64,000 bases of DNA from the NCBI RefSeq assembly GCF_030056655.1, contig NZ_JASHIE010000003.1, forward strand, positions 62,001-126,000, in the 5' to 3' direction. Under the pieces are notes generated by a model. The model made no database searches and was not told the origin of the DNA. It saw nothing but the letters and a program-made list of their open reading frames with translations. Shown here piece by piece: positions 16,601-23,244 of this stretch. The first letter of the stretch is position 1. Each line of letters begins with the position of its first letter. The stretch is from Flectobacillus rivi (GTDB lineage: Bacteria; Bacteroidota; Bacteroidia; Cytophagales; Spirosomataceae). Position numbers and translations under genes: made by a program.

Positions 16601-19292
16601 GACTGTTTTAAATGAGATGCAAGATGAAAGTTGGACACTGCCAAATGGTGAAAATTTAAAATTGTTTTTTGATGGCAATAAAAATTTATTGCAAAACAAA
16701 AAGGTATTTCCAACGCATACAATCTTGCAAAGACAAAATGGTAAAACTGCTAATACCACCGGAGCAAAAAATATTGGTTCCGCAGTAAACGAAGCTACAT
16801 TAGCAATTGCTAGAAGTAAGTATTTAGGTTCTAAAGCTAACAATATAAATCGTGACGGTGAGGTAGTTAAAAGAGCCTACGGTTTTTATTTAAAACGTTT
16901 AGCTTTTACTGGAAAAGACGTAACTCGTTTGTTTGACGTTTTATCGACGTTTATTTCTATTGCAACGGATGAGGCTAAAGAACAGATAAACTCTCGCTAT
17001 GGTTACACGTTAGATACCGTGGGTGCTGTAATTTCATCTGTTACACATGGCTTAGACCCGCTAGTATTGACTACTGCTTTACGTTTGCGTTCTGTTCAAG
17101 CTTTGATAAAAGGAAACCGTGAACAAATTGGGAATGGAAATCATGTGTTTGACGCAGTTCGAAATTCAAACAGTACGGAAAAAACGTCTTCTTTAGAAGA
17201 GGCATTTGATAAAGGTTTACATGATAAGGAGTATTATAATCAGTTTGGAGCAAATACCAAATCAAAAGTTTTGGATATTTCCAGATTGAGAAATTATGCA
17301 GATACACAAGAAGCTGAAAATGCCCTAGTTGAATTTTTGAAATCTAAGATTGACGAATCAGAATTTGACTCTTTCATGTTAGAAAGTTCGGCCGGTGAAG
17401 AGCAGTCAGAAAATGAAGCGGATAATGAAGAAACTGGTCTGGAAGTATTTGATGATTCTGAGGAAGTAGAATACGACGTTAAATTGAATAAAAATTTCAA
17501 TCTTGATCAGCTTTTAGATTTCTTGGAAAAGAAAAACCTAAATGGTTTTGAATCAAACATGTATTTAATTATTCGTTTAGCCCAACTAAAACCTGATTTG
17601 TTTTACGATCCTCGTATGCAAGCTTTACTTTTTAACCCATCGTTTCAAGAAAAAAGAAGCGACGTTATTAAGTATTTGCTAATGGAACGTTTAGATGGAA
17701 TTGATACCGACGTTGCACAGAACTTGAAAGCCCGAGAGAGTCAGAAAAAACATACTTTGTTTGGCCAGTACGAAGAAGAGCGTAAGATTATTTTACATCT
17801 CCTTAAGAGTAATGGTTATGATGATTATAGTCATATCGTTTCTTATTTGTCGAACCGAGTAACTAAAAAATTGTATGAAAAATATTCTGACATGTCACGT
17901 GATCACATGTCGGATATTCAATCTATCAAGTTGACAAAAGGTATTCCGGCCGATGACGAAGGTTACACACAAATGGTTGAGCGTATCGGTAAGAGTTTCT
18001 TTTACGCAAAAACAATCGGTTCTTACGAAAAAGAAAAAGATAAAAATAAAAACTTAGATAACATCAAGGGAATTTTAACAAACATAAAAACGTTTGACAA
18101 ATTTAAAAAAATCATAGAGGGTGTTTTTGTTTCGGCGAATACTTCGTTTACAGATAAAGTAGCCTATTTAGCTGAAGCGGGGCAAGGTGACAAAACTTAT
18201 AAACCCGAACGAATAAAGAAACACTTTGAGTTATTCTTGTATTTTCTTTCTTTTTCAGAAGGAGCTCGTAAAGGTGAGTTTACCGGCTTTAGTAACTATT
18301 TTGCTAAAGACATGGACAACTTCGGATATTCCTTGAACAACGTTGAAGATTTAATGCGTAAGATTAAAGAATCTGATAAACTATCTGGTTCTATTTTGGA
18401 CAAATCAATTTTGTTTGGTCAAAATAAAAACATTGGAACTATGAATCTTCAGTACGGTAGAAACTTATCGGATAAGAAAAAGGAAAGCTTGTTTGACATG
18501 CTTTACACAATCGACGATTCTGAAATTGATATTCTTTATGATATGATGAAATATCTAATTCAGAAGTCAGCTATGTCGTTTGAACGTGATAATGTGGGTC
18601 AAGTAATACCTCCGATGTTTTTTACGTCTTACAATCAGTCAGTAGGTAAGGTTACAAAGTACTTCCGTGGCGAGTTGTCAGCCGAAGAAGTATTCGGAAT
18701 GGAAAGTAAACATTTGGAAGAGTTGTTTTCAAACTTATATTTTTCTGATGTTTCTACTTTCAACGATGGTATGTTGAACATGACTAGAAGATTGGATGAG
18801 AAATCATTTAAGTACGATAGAGGTAGTGATACTTTTTCTTACAAAATGGTAAACATTCAATCTACAGACAAACGCGTTTTCCCAATGTTTATGAAGGTGA
18901 ATAAGTTTACAGATTCAGAAGTTGACGGAAAAATAAAACGTGTGATAAATGAAACAGAAAAATATTCTCCAATTTTAGTTAAAGCTTTTGCTTTTAAAAT
19001 TAAAGAAAGTGTTGTGCCTATCGGTGATTATGGAAGACTGTCAGCGTCAGGGTTAGCATCATTTTTCAACTCTGGAGAAATAGAACTTCTTTATCGCCCA
19101 GTTCCGTTATTGGGTTACAATCAACAGCGAATCTCTCCGATTACACAAATTAGTTACGAGCCTAATTTAAAAACGTGGGTAATGAACAAAAACAAACCCG
19201 CAGCTTTAGTGGGTCGTTTTAAAGAAAGAGAATATGAATATTCTTATCTTGCCAAAGATTATCAGTTTCTTACATATACTAAACAATTATAA
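10665..19292 (+). CDS. Giant phage-type zincin / virion RNA polymerase-like protein, polymerase motif lost
   Basis: One open frame of 2875 codons with no stop or frameshift, no signal peptide and no obvious internal repeats. The N-terminus has a zincin motif H53-E-A-F-H57 with a downstream EEFLADEFAKH (118-128). The middle (about 1700-1770) matches the core of giant phage RNA polymerases: TRIPAQDKHSAAALKIV, then SGADF..KLY. In those proteins the last motif is D-F-D-x-D, which binds catalytic Mg. Here it reads D1755-F-G1757-F-H1759, so two of three aspartates are gone. A third landmark, STFISIATDEAKEQI (2094-2108), matches the family's conserved DNAKE-like helix. Neighbours are bacterial lipoprotein genes, not phage genes. 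It could be a domesticated or decaying phage gene. Family by motif memory; no alignment was run. Confidence 0.6.
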   Translation: MKHIVKLLAPILPSFISISDIKNLENYDAQTLGAFFKNVIYLNRFSNTHVAYHEAFHAVFNTMLKPSEQSQILKEGVVLLHSYLEANKIAFEDFIAPHKANPAYANLSKEDFDNVIVEEFLADEFAKHMNKPKFSYEKKYGSVVGKFLQKLYSLASAVRRLFVNESKLAGLFRKIENGSFAKQKIVNRNEDLTVKKVRIAYAFEEINTSEGIEYKPLFLEDSETKKWIVKMYHIYQKNASTFFKAGEYEQSDSFIQNFENFFIDLVHKQGHNSKLQFREFYPDFFTETSEQELTPFQLELLNVVGFNMNADDAESGFYNEDFLESVKEYHSIVNQINKTNAIDESEVDAAEDGVEGHYERWDRAPNQIDPLESLSQMARGFIYSLYYEINLPESEREYQSFAVSNKLNYTLPIITPLEINHAYYGALKVAGNSLNEEEGFLKLYELANPRERTYNSMVSEKTETIKQDNQNVKVLFQSLVRQYGINENSLAFGRVEFLPGTSSETKMMFRQILKAFMKFNIQMNYLNIKDSNAGKMKDGSPTDSEIYVNDANSNSAIEWQIKNWANAFDTILYKFLNPNPVEVSEVENSQKFKKAINSLAESYSSDINKLRALSVESDSELVNMFYDLVGNTKEVFERNIGVTLSANYIKYSLLREIKDSLQANKTDEGIVKYERFKRVFANDMMLLNSFNLEKDELLFSRFKKNSNTNFIYFINGVRDSTVKSNFFNNAHSAAKKGMRNVAKGNSYFDESISVSSYENGNGDKVFEYQEGSYALRFNVDLSGRSRHLAKKIKALAVGKSGTALYDKIKSAFSTEMMKKVEEGTISRIDLLRNGFLNLFDLDQVHKIALQNNLFLQNPEEISKILSDLESKNLADSHKEYLEYVRSMVVAFEQIRPFAKVEGIDSAKKTQGSGEGVLFKDMDERTYLLTMVNMLLDRSGSLGGVRFNRSNLGVNEASSTSHTITLPDLSNKLLITTEDGKVDLNYQLMQKLTSSIVESEFARIAHYLQQLKEGSKGVTKGFDSFTWEDVLKERHSNKKSRNIKSIRFTNDVLGIFDHAKMLEIENYLIDKIEDGGDISFSMIQGAVAKSSGDFINTFLDSFMQEMIDEKFLIPQKNGTYISNLLKLPHVVEAKQLAELKAVVFEDFIKMHYYNQLRFGDSAVTFKSTEVKNSDTWKRYRGAIGGTVSCSFRNADTNLFYEDYELEHFGLENSPTFSWETRKHLIFSEPKDEVLIWDANKNEYVVKEVEHADGQFIVTERGMQKILFGLGQLTPKQESILMDLRKGRAIPFEMLFGEEGLITRHEAINVLKLQGFEGDSYDKTAVEMITFENTVSNPDKRALYHVMRNGDIDIASPPSASKLKTRNIVNYDQIREWGKQISESPNGLNAGVYAKTDELVTYKDNDFLGKQTENPSNKITNSESTQMQNIVDNEIVDDDEISEIDGVSFIGPVYKALGTSLKTLRKAYQDLLSKRTDESFDQFQREFVERVGNLKFEDLTPSQINVKLDGLYDILKRSVEETGGNKQLIDFFEQIKFDATAADPNFPAVKNKIISMFNAMASKRIFKQKVDGYTATLVSDFGNVVTRKITRKKNAEGEYYFTFDVVTVKNTPTVKRKEDVDLSSLLYNWHASKTGRIPGERDYLKAVSSLFENEESEDEVTIYVKDRLRHNLPSVNDEGVITGFYSEAIMPAHFEEQHLHYEETGNVLQENNNVFATRIPAQDKHSAAALKIVDYAPTYQGSNIMVAREIIALSGADFGFHKLYCHRYSGYYREGIFYKWGEVKKGSYSLSDQFISYLIDTKKEFKTDFRIEFRKSNIFFQQRRLLTATGIVSQIDDIIRLNPSLFTSSDFLNQDGTFNLSIKNLDKFYSFMKRDSLVRLIDSKQRTNYNKASCRHNEKFKAFKLKYYKNKRPDILINLLQKYGYIEKIENQTPEEVFKSIENEFYKKHKGYLNNELLTAKILMLGSNSVQKQIGITPVSMTVLNEMQDESWTLPNGENLKLFFDGNKNLLQNKKVFPTHTILQRQNGKTANTTGAKNIGSAVNEATLAIARSKYLGSKANNINRDGEVVKRAYGFYLKRLAFTGKDVTRLFDVLSTFISIATDEAKEQINSRYGYTLDTVGAVISSVTHGLDPLVLTTALRLRSVQALIKGNREQIGNGNHVFDAVRNSNSTEKTSSLEEAFDKGLHDKEYYNQFGANTKSKVLDISRLRNYADTQEAENALVEFLKSKIDESEFDSFMLESSAGEEQSENEADNEETGLEVFDDSEEVEYDVKLNKNFNLDQLLDFLEKKNLNGFESNMYLIIRLAQLKPDLFYDPRMQALLFNPSFQEKRSDVIKYLLMERLDGIDTDVAQNLKARESQKKHTLFGQYEEERKIILHLLKSNGYDDYSHIVSYLSNRVTKKLYEKYSDMSRDHMSDIQSIKLTKGIPADDEGYTQMVERIGKSFFYAKTIGSYEKEKDKNKNLDNIKGILTNIKTFDKFKKIIEGVFVSANTSFTDKVAYLAEAGQGDKTYKPERIKKHFELFLYFLSFSEGARKGEFTGFSNYFAKDMDNFGYSLNNVEDLMRKIKESDKLSGSILDKSILFGQNKNIGTMNLQYGRNLSDKKKESLFDMLYTIDDSEIDILYDMMKYLIQKSAMSFERDNVGQVIPPMFFTSYNQSVGKVTKYFRGELSAEEVFGMESKHLEELFSNLYFSDVSTFNDGMLNMTRRLDEKSFKYDRGSDTFSYKMVNIQSTDKRVFPMFMKVNKFTDSEVDGKIKRVINETEKYSPILVKAFAFKIKESVVPIGDYGRLSASGLASFFNSGEIELLYRPVPLLGYNQQRISPITQISYEPNLKTWVMNKNKPAALVGRFKEREYEYSYLAKDYQFLTYTKQL

Positions 19293-19400
19293 CATCCCGA
19301 TTATTCATTTTACCCTTGCATTCTAGGATATTTGAAGAAACTTGACAAAGTTTGCAGTTTTAATAGACCTACAAAACTTTAGAACTCGGATCAAAACTCT

Positions 19401-20546
19401 ATGAATTCGAAACTTTATACAATCTTTCTTGGTATTGCCTTGACGGCTTGTTCAACAGGAAAAAAAGCATTAGAAAAAGGAAATTTCGACGAGGCTGTTT
19501 ATACCGCCGTCGAAAGACTTCAAAAAAGCCCTACCAATAGCACCTCTCAACAAGTTCTCAAGGAAGCTTATCCCTTAGCACTGAATTATCATCAGGGTAG
19601 AGTTAATAATTGGGAAAAATCTACAGAACCGTTTCATTGGGAAAAAGTCATCTCCGAGTACGATGCGATGAATCAACTTGGTTCGGCAATTGATAATTGT
19701 CCCCCTTGTATTCGTGTGATAGGCGATGGCAAAAAGTTTGTTGAGCCTCTACAAGCTGCTCGTAATTTGGCAGCGGCCGACCGATATGATTCTGGAAATT
19801 TCCATTTAGGCAATGCCAAAGGAAATCGTCAAGAAGCAAAAATAGCATTTTTAGACTTTGAACGTGCGTCTCAAATTATTCCAGGTTACAAAGACGTTTC
19901 CAACAAAATGGATAATGCCTATTCGTATGCTGCCGTAAATGTCGTAGTGGAACAAGTAACGGTTACCTCAAAATTATACCAGTTGAGTAACGAATATTTT
20001 CAGGATAAGGTGAATGAGTTTTTAAGAACAAACCCTAAGATGAATATTTTCGTACAATTCTATGGTCCTCAACAAGCGAGTGATATAAAACTTAAACCGC
20101 AACAAATTATCCGTTTGCAATTTGATGAGTTCATGGTTGGGCAAACTTATATGAATACCAATACCGAAAATATTACGAGTAAGGATAGTGTGAAAGTAGG
20201 TGAAGCGACTGTAAACGGCAAGAAAGTACCTGTTTATAATAAAGTAACAGCCAAATATACCAAAAGTCGTAAAACGGTTACTTCAAACGGTATTTTGGAT
20301 ATGCAAATCATTGATTTTCAGACTAAGCAAGTTATTTACAGAGATAAAATTCCTGGGAGTTTTGTGTGGGTAAACGAGTGGGCTAATTTCAACGGCGATG
20401 AACGTGCCTTGACCAAAGATCAATTGAATCTTTGCAAAAACAAGGAATTGTTGCCACCAGCACCACAAATTCTATTCACTGAATTTACCAAACCAATCTA
20501 TGATCAGCTAACTCGAAAAATTCGTAAGTATTACGAGAATTATTAA
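19401..20546 (+). CDS. Conserved-type lipoprotein of unknown function, TPR-like N-terminus
   Basis: A 381-residue predicted lipoprotein (lipobox LTACS, cysteine about 17). Residues 20-180 are helical and TPR-like (KKALEKGNFDEAVYTAVERL; QEAKIAFLDFERASQIIPGY). The C-terminal 200 residues look like a beta-rich domain with repeated T/V strands. Residues NCPPC (about 98-102) form a close cysteine pair. I do not recognise a named family. It starts 108 bp after the giant gene and ends before a strong terminator, so it appears to be a single-gene unit. A role in envelope assembly or in anchoring a complex to the outer membrane is possible but not shown. Confidence 0.8.
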   Translation: MNSKLYTIFLGIALTACSTGKKALEKGNFDEAVYTAVERLQKSPTNSTSQQVLKEAYPLALNYHQGRVNNWEKSTEPFHWEKVISEYDAMNQLGSAIDNCPPCIRVIGDGKKFVEPLQAARNLAAADRYDSGNFHLGNAKGNRQEAKIAFLDFERASQIIPGYKDVSNKMDNAYSYAAVNVVVEQVTVTSKLYQLSNEYFQDKVNEFLRTNPKMNIFVQFYGPQQASDIKLKPQQIIRLQFDEFMVGQTYMNTNTENITSKDSVKVGEATVNGKKVPVYNKVTAKYTKSRKTVTSNGILDMQIIDFQTKQVIYRDKIPGSFVWVNEWANFNGDERALTKDQLNLCKNKELLPPAPQILFTEFTKPIYDQLTRKIRKYYENY

Positions 20547-20563
20547 TAAACAAGTCCTTTTCA

Positions 20564-20608
20564 ATAGTCCAGTATTTTCTCTATCGAAGAAAATACTGGA
20601 CTATTTTT
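20564..20608 (+). terminator. Strong terminator after the 381-residue lipoprotein gene
   Basis: Perfect 17-bp arms ATAGTCCAGTATTTTCT (20564-20580) and AGAAAATACTGGACTAT (20588-20604) with a 7-base loop are followed by a T-run, 18 bp after the stop. Confidence 0.9.
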
Positions 20609-20739
20609 ATGTAAGTATTTCTCGGTAGAAATTTATATCATTTTCTCAAAAATTACTTACCCAAACTACTTGACTTATTCGGTCACTTGGGTATATTTAC
20701 GCTAACTCTGTTAATTTTTACTTATATACGTTTCGTCCT

Positions 20740-21513
20740 ATGCACAAAAAAATGCTGTGGATATTGTTAGCTTGGGGGAGCATCAATATTCAGGCACAAA
20801 CTTTGCGTAAGTCTTCCGTCAACAAACGGAAGGCACGTACCTCCATTGCTAAAAATCATTCCAAAAAATCTTCTCACAAAAAACTATCTCAACCAAAGCT
20901 AAAAAGCAAGGTTAAGACAGTTGCACATTCAACTCTTACAATCGGAATAGCCAAAGATGGCCTGTTAAGGGCAGATTCTTTATTCAAATCTGGGCAACAT
21001 AACATGGCGTTTCCTCTGTATCTCGACTACAAGGATACTCCATTGATGAAGGCTAGCTCATTAAAGAATTTGGCAATTTGCTTCAAAGAGACTGGTGATT
21101 TTCTAAATGCTCAAAAGTATTTCAAACGAGTTTATTTGTATGATTCTGACCCAGATTCTGCCACAGAACTTGGAAAATTACACCTTTCAGGAGTATCCGA
21201 AATTCCCAAAAATGCACTTCTTGCCAAGGATTACTTTGAGATGGCTTATCGGGTAGGTAATCTGGAGGCGGGGTTTCAACTTGGTAGATTATATTGGTTT
21301 GGAGCAAACCAGATTGAAGCCAATTTCCCCAAAGCTTTGGATATTCTCACCGATGTTGGTCAAAAGGGGCATACTGAAGCACAATGGATGCTAGCCAATC
21401 TATACACTAAGGGCACGCCCAATACGCCGAAAAATCTTCCTGAAGCCAAAAAATGGTACCGACTTTATAATCAGAGCATTAGTTTAAAAAACACGCTTAT
21501 AAGTAACAACTAA
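20740..21513 (+). CDS. Secreted Sel1-like repeat (SLR) protein
   Basis: A 257-residue protein with a signal peptide (MLWILLAWGSINIQA, about 4-19). A very basic lysine/serine-rich stretch follows (about 22-65). Helical repeats begin at about 80: a TPR-like pair (NMAFPLYLDYK; NAQKYFKRVYLY), then Sel1 units with the ARRLGxLYxxG pattern (SATELGKLHLSG, AGFQLGRLYWFG, AQWMLANLYTKG, NLPEAKKWYRLY). Such repeats are protein-binding scaffolds, often in the periplasm. The basic linker could bind nucleic acid, anionic polymer or the wall; this is only suggested by its charge. It sits between two unrelated envelope genes on the same strand. Confidence 0.8.
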   Translation: MHKKMLWILLAWGSINIQAQTLRKSSVNKRKARTSIAKNHSKKSSHKKLSQPKLKSKVKTVAHSTLTIGIAKDGLLRADSLFKSGQHNMAFPLYLDYKDTPLMKASSLKNLAICFKETGDFLNAQKYFKRVYLYDSDPDSATELGKLHLSGVSEIPKNALLAKDYFEMAYRVGNLEAGFQLGRLYWFGANQIEANFPKALDILTDVGQKGHTEAQWMLANLYTKGTPNTPKNLPEAKKWYRLYNQSISLKNTLISNN

Positions 21514-21515
21514 AT

Positions 21516-21540
21516 CACCTAATCCTTGAAGGATTTGGTG
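21516..21540 (+). terminator. Weak hairpin after the Sel1-repeat gene
   Basis: CACCTAATCCTT and AAGGATTTGGTG pair with one mismatch and almost no loop. There is no clear T-run, so termination may be partial. Confidence 0.4.
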
Positions 21541-21596
21541 CTGGCTTTTAGTACCTTCTGTCTTAACCAATCATTATTAACCCCAACTCCATATCC

Positions 21597-22448
21597 ATGA
21601 AAACGATAATATTAGCACTTCTTATCACTATCTCGAATTTAACTTTTTTGATAGCTCAAAATACTACATCCGTTGACGCTGTCAATCAAATTTCGCTTGG
21701 CACAGCTGTCAATATAGCAGGCAAACAACGTATGCTAACCCAAAGGATGGCAAAAGATTTTGTATATATTGGAATGAATATCCATACCGAACTAGCTACT
21801 AAGGAGCGAGCTTCTTCTATCATTCTTTTTGAAGAAAACTTCAAAGTATTATCAGGTTTTGCCCCATCAGAAAAAATCAAAGCACACCTGATAAAAGAGG
21901 AAGTTTTGTGGAAAGAATATAAAAAGCTCATTAGCGCTGAAACAACGAAGGATAATGCTGTTTTGATATTAGAGAAAAATACCTCTGTTTTAACAGCCTG
22001 TGACGAATTGGTCAAGGCATACGTGGAATATGCTGGAACTCTCCCGAAGCAACCTAATTCGGAAGGAGCTACCATTTTATCAATCGCCGAAAATACCAAT
22101 ACCGCTGGTCGCCAAAGAATGTTATCGCAAAGACTCACTTTTTATTATGCAGCTTATGTTTGGGGAATTACAGAGCAATTTCCAACTGAAAAAATTAAAT
22201 CTTTTGCAGAGTTTATTCAGCAAAATTTTAGCAAACTCATTATATCTGAGGTTAACACTACAGATATCGACGATGCTCTGGCCAACGTAATTGCAGATTG
22301 GAGAGAAGTTGAGGAACGATGTACAAAAGACAATTGTTATACTTTTGAGAATAAAGGAATGGATGTTGCTCAGATGTTTAAGGTCACAAGCAACATTTTA
22401 CAGAAGATGGATAAGATAACGGGAATGTATGCAAAACTCCTAGAATAA
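21597..22448 (+). CDS. Secreted protein with two PilJ-type (NIT-like) sensor repeats
   Basis: A 283-residue protein with a signal peptide (about 1-20) and no other membrane segment. It carries two copies of the helical module found in the N-terminus of type IV pilus chemotaxis transducers. The signatures are AGKQRMLTQRMAKDF (41-55) and TAGRQRMLSQRLTFYY (169-184). In nitrate/nitrite sensors of this family the arginine-rich face of the GRQRMLSQR helix binds the anion. Here the modules are uncoupled from any signalling domain, so the product may be a periplasmic binding or buffering protein. No pilus or chemotaxis gene is nearby. Two cysteines (about 135, and in CTKDNC near 263) could form a disulfide. 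Confidence 0.8.
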   Translation: MKTIILALLITISNLTFLIAQNTTSVDAVNQISLGTAVNIAGKQRMLTQRMAKDFVYIGMNIHTELATKERASSIILFEENFKVLSGFAPSEKIKAHLIKEEVLWKEYKKLISAETTKDNAVLILEKNTSVLTACDELVKAYVEYAGTLPKQPNSEGATILSIAENTNTAGRQRMLSQRLTFYYAAYVWGITEQFPTEKIKSFAEFIQQNFSKLIISEVNTTDIDDALANVIADWREVEERCTKDNCYTFENKGMDVAQMFKVTSNILQKMDKITGMYAKLLE

Positions 22449-22538
22449 CGTTCTCTATGCCAATTTGTTAGCAAATTCCATTCTATGACATAGATTATTT
22501 TCCTTCAAAGTGAACCAATATTGTTGAATAAAATGTTT

Positions 22539-22546
22539 TAACTTTG
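22539..22546 (+). promoter_or_regulatory. Candidate -7 box for the thioredoxin gene
   Basis: TAACTTTG fits TAnnTTTG, 31 bp before the ATG at 22578. TTG words at 22521-22526 lie a little too close (12-15 bp) for an ideal -33 element. Confidence 0.45.
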
Positions 22547-22577
22547 ACGAAATACATTAACTATAACGATTAAAAAA

Positions 22578-22901
22578 ATGGGAAATTACGTAGTAGCTAC
22601 TGACGCAAACTTTCAGGAGCTTATTAACTCAGACAAACCTGTATTAGTAGATTTTTGGGCAGAATGGTGTGGACCATGTAAAATGATCGGTCCAGTTGTA
22701 GAGGCTCTTGCTGACGACGTAGATGGTCAAGCAGTAGTAGCTAAAATGGACGTTGATGCAAACTCAGTAGTTCCTGCAACTTTAGGTATCCGTTCTATCC
22801 CTACTTTAATGATTTTCAAAAATGGTGAATTGAAAGAAAGATTAGTAGGTGGTAATATCCCTAAATCTGTATTGGAACAAACTCTTTTGAAACACGCATA
22901 A
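22578..22901 (+). CDS. trxA: Thioredoxin
   Basis: A 107-residue cytoplasmic thioredoxin of standard length. It has the redox motif W30-C31-G-P-C34 in VDFWAEWCGPCKM, the cis-proline loop RSIPTLMIF (about 74-82) and the buried aspartate in VDFWA. It reduces disulfides in ribonucleotide reductase, peroxiredoxins and methionine sulfoxide reductases. No partner gene is adjacent. The gene has its own candidate promoter and a strong terminator, so it is probably a single-gene unit. Confidence 0.97.
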   Translation: MGNYVVATDANFQELINSDKPVLVDFWAEWCGPCKMIGPVVEALADDVDGQAVVAKMDVDANSVVPATLGIRSIPTLMIFKNGELKERLVGGNIPKSVLEQTLLKHA

Positions 22902-22970
22902 TCAGAATTTGAAAAGCGTTTTATGCTTTTCAAGTTTAAATTTATACGATTTCAATTGTTTTTATATAAG

Positions 22971-23007
22971 GGCGAAGTTAGATTATTTCTAACTTCGCCT
23001 TTTTATT
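22971..23007 (+). terminator. Terminator after trxA
   Basis: The stem GGCGAAGTTAGA / TCTAACTTCGCC with a short TTATT loop is followed by TTTTTATTT. A smaller hairpin (GAAAAGC / GCTTTTC, about 22911-22930) precedes it. Confidence 0.9.
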
Positions 23008-23244
23008 TCCGCAAGAATACCCAATTATTTTCTGCAACCTTCCATAAATATTTAGATTCTTTCAAACTTTTTTGCTTCTCAGATTGTTTAGCAATCGAGC
23101 TGTCAAGGTTAATAGCTCATAATCTATCACCACTGTATGCTGCTGTGCAGATTTTTTTGCACCATTTAAAACATTCATACCACTTGTTAGCCCGTATCTC
23201 TTGATTGAGCTACGACACACGCATTTTTTGCGTAATTTTGCATT
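23008..23244. promoter_or_regulatory. Rest of the trxA-ygiQ spacer (343 bp in total), with a -7 box directly at the ygiQ start
   Basis: After the trxA terminator nothing coding is credible. TAATTTTG at 23233-23240 ends only four bases before the ygiQ ATG (23245), so if used it would give an almost leaderless mRNA. A 93-codon frame across the spacer has no recognisable protein features and spans the terminator, so it was not called. Confidence 0.4.

Noticed and set aside
10665..19292. Giant gene considered as an adhesin, Rhs toxin or non-ribosomal synthetase
   Set aside because: There is no signal peptide, no repeat array, no YD or adhesin repeats and no carrier-domain motif; the zincin plus polymerase-like landmarks fit phage giant proteins better.
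21686..22138. 150-codon minus-strand frame over the PilJ-type gene
   Set aside because: Fully antisense to a gene with clear signal peptide and repeated family motif.
22923..23204. 93-codon frame between trxA and ygiQ
   Set aside because: It runs through the trxA terminator hairpin and its translation shows no recognisable domain or conserved pattern.
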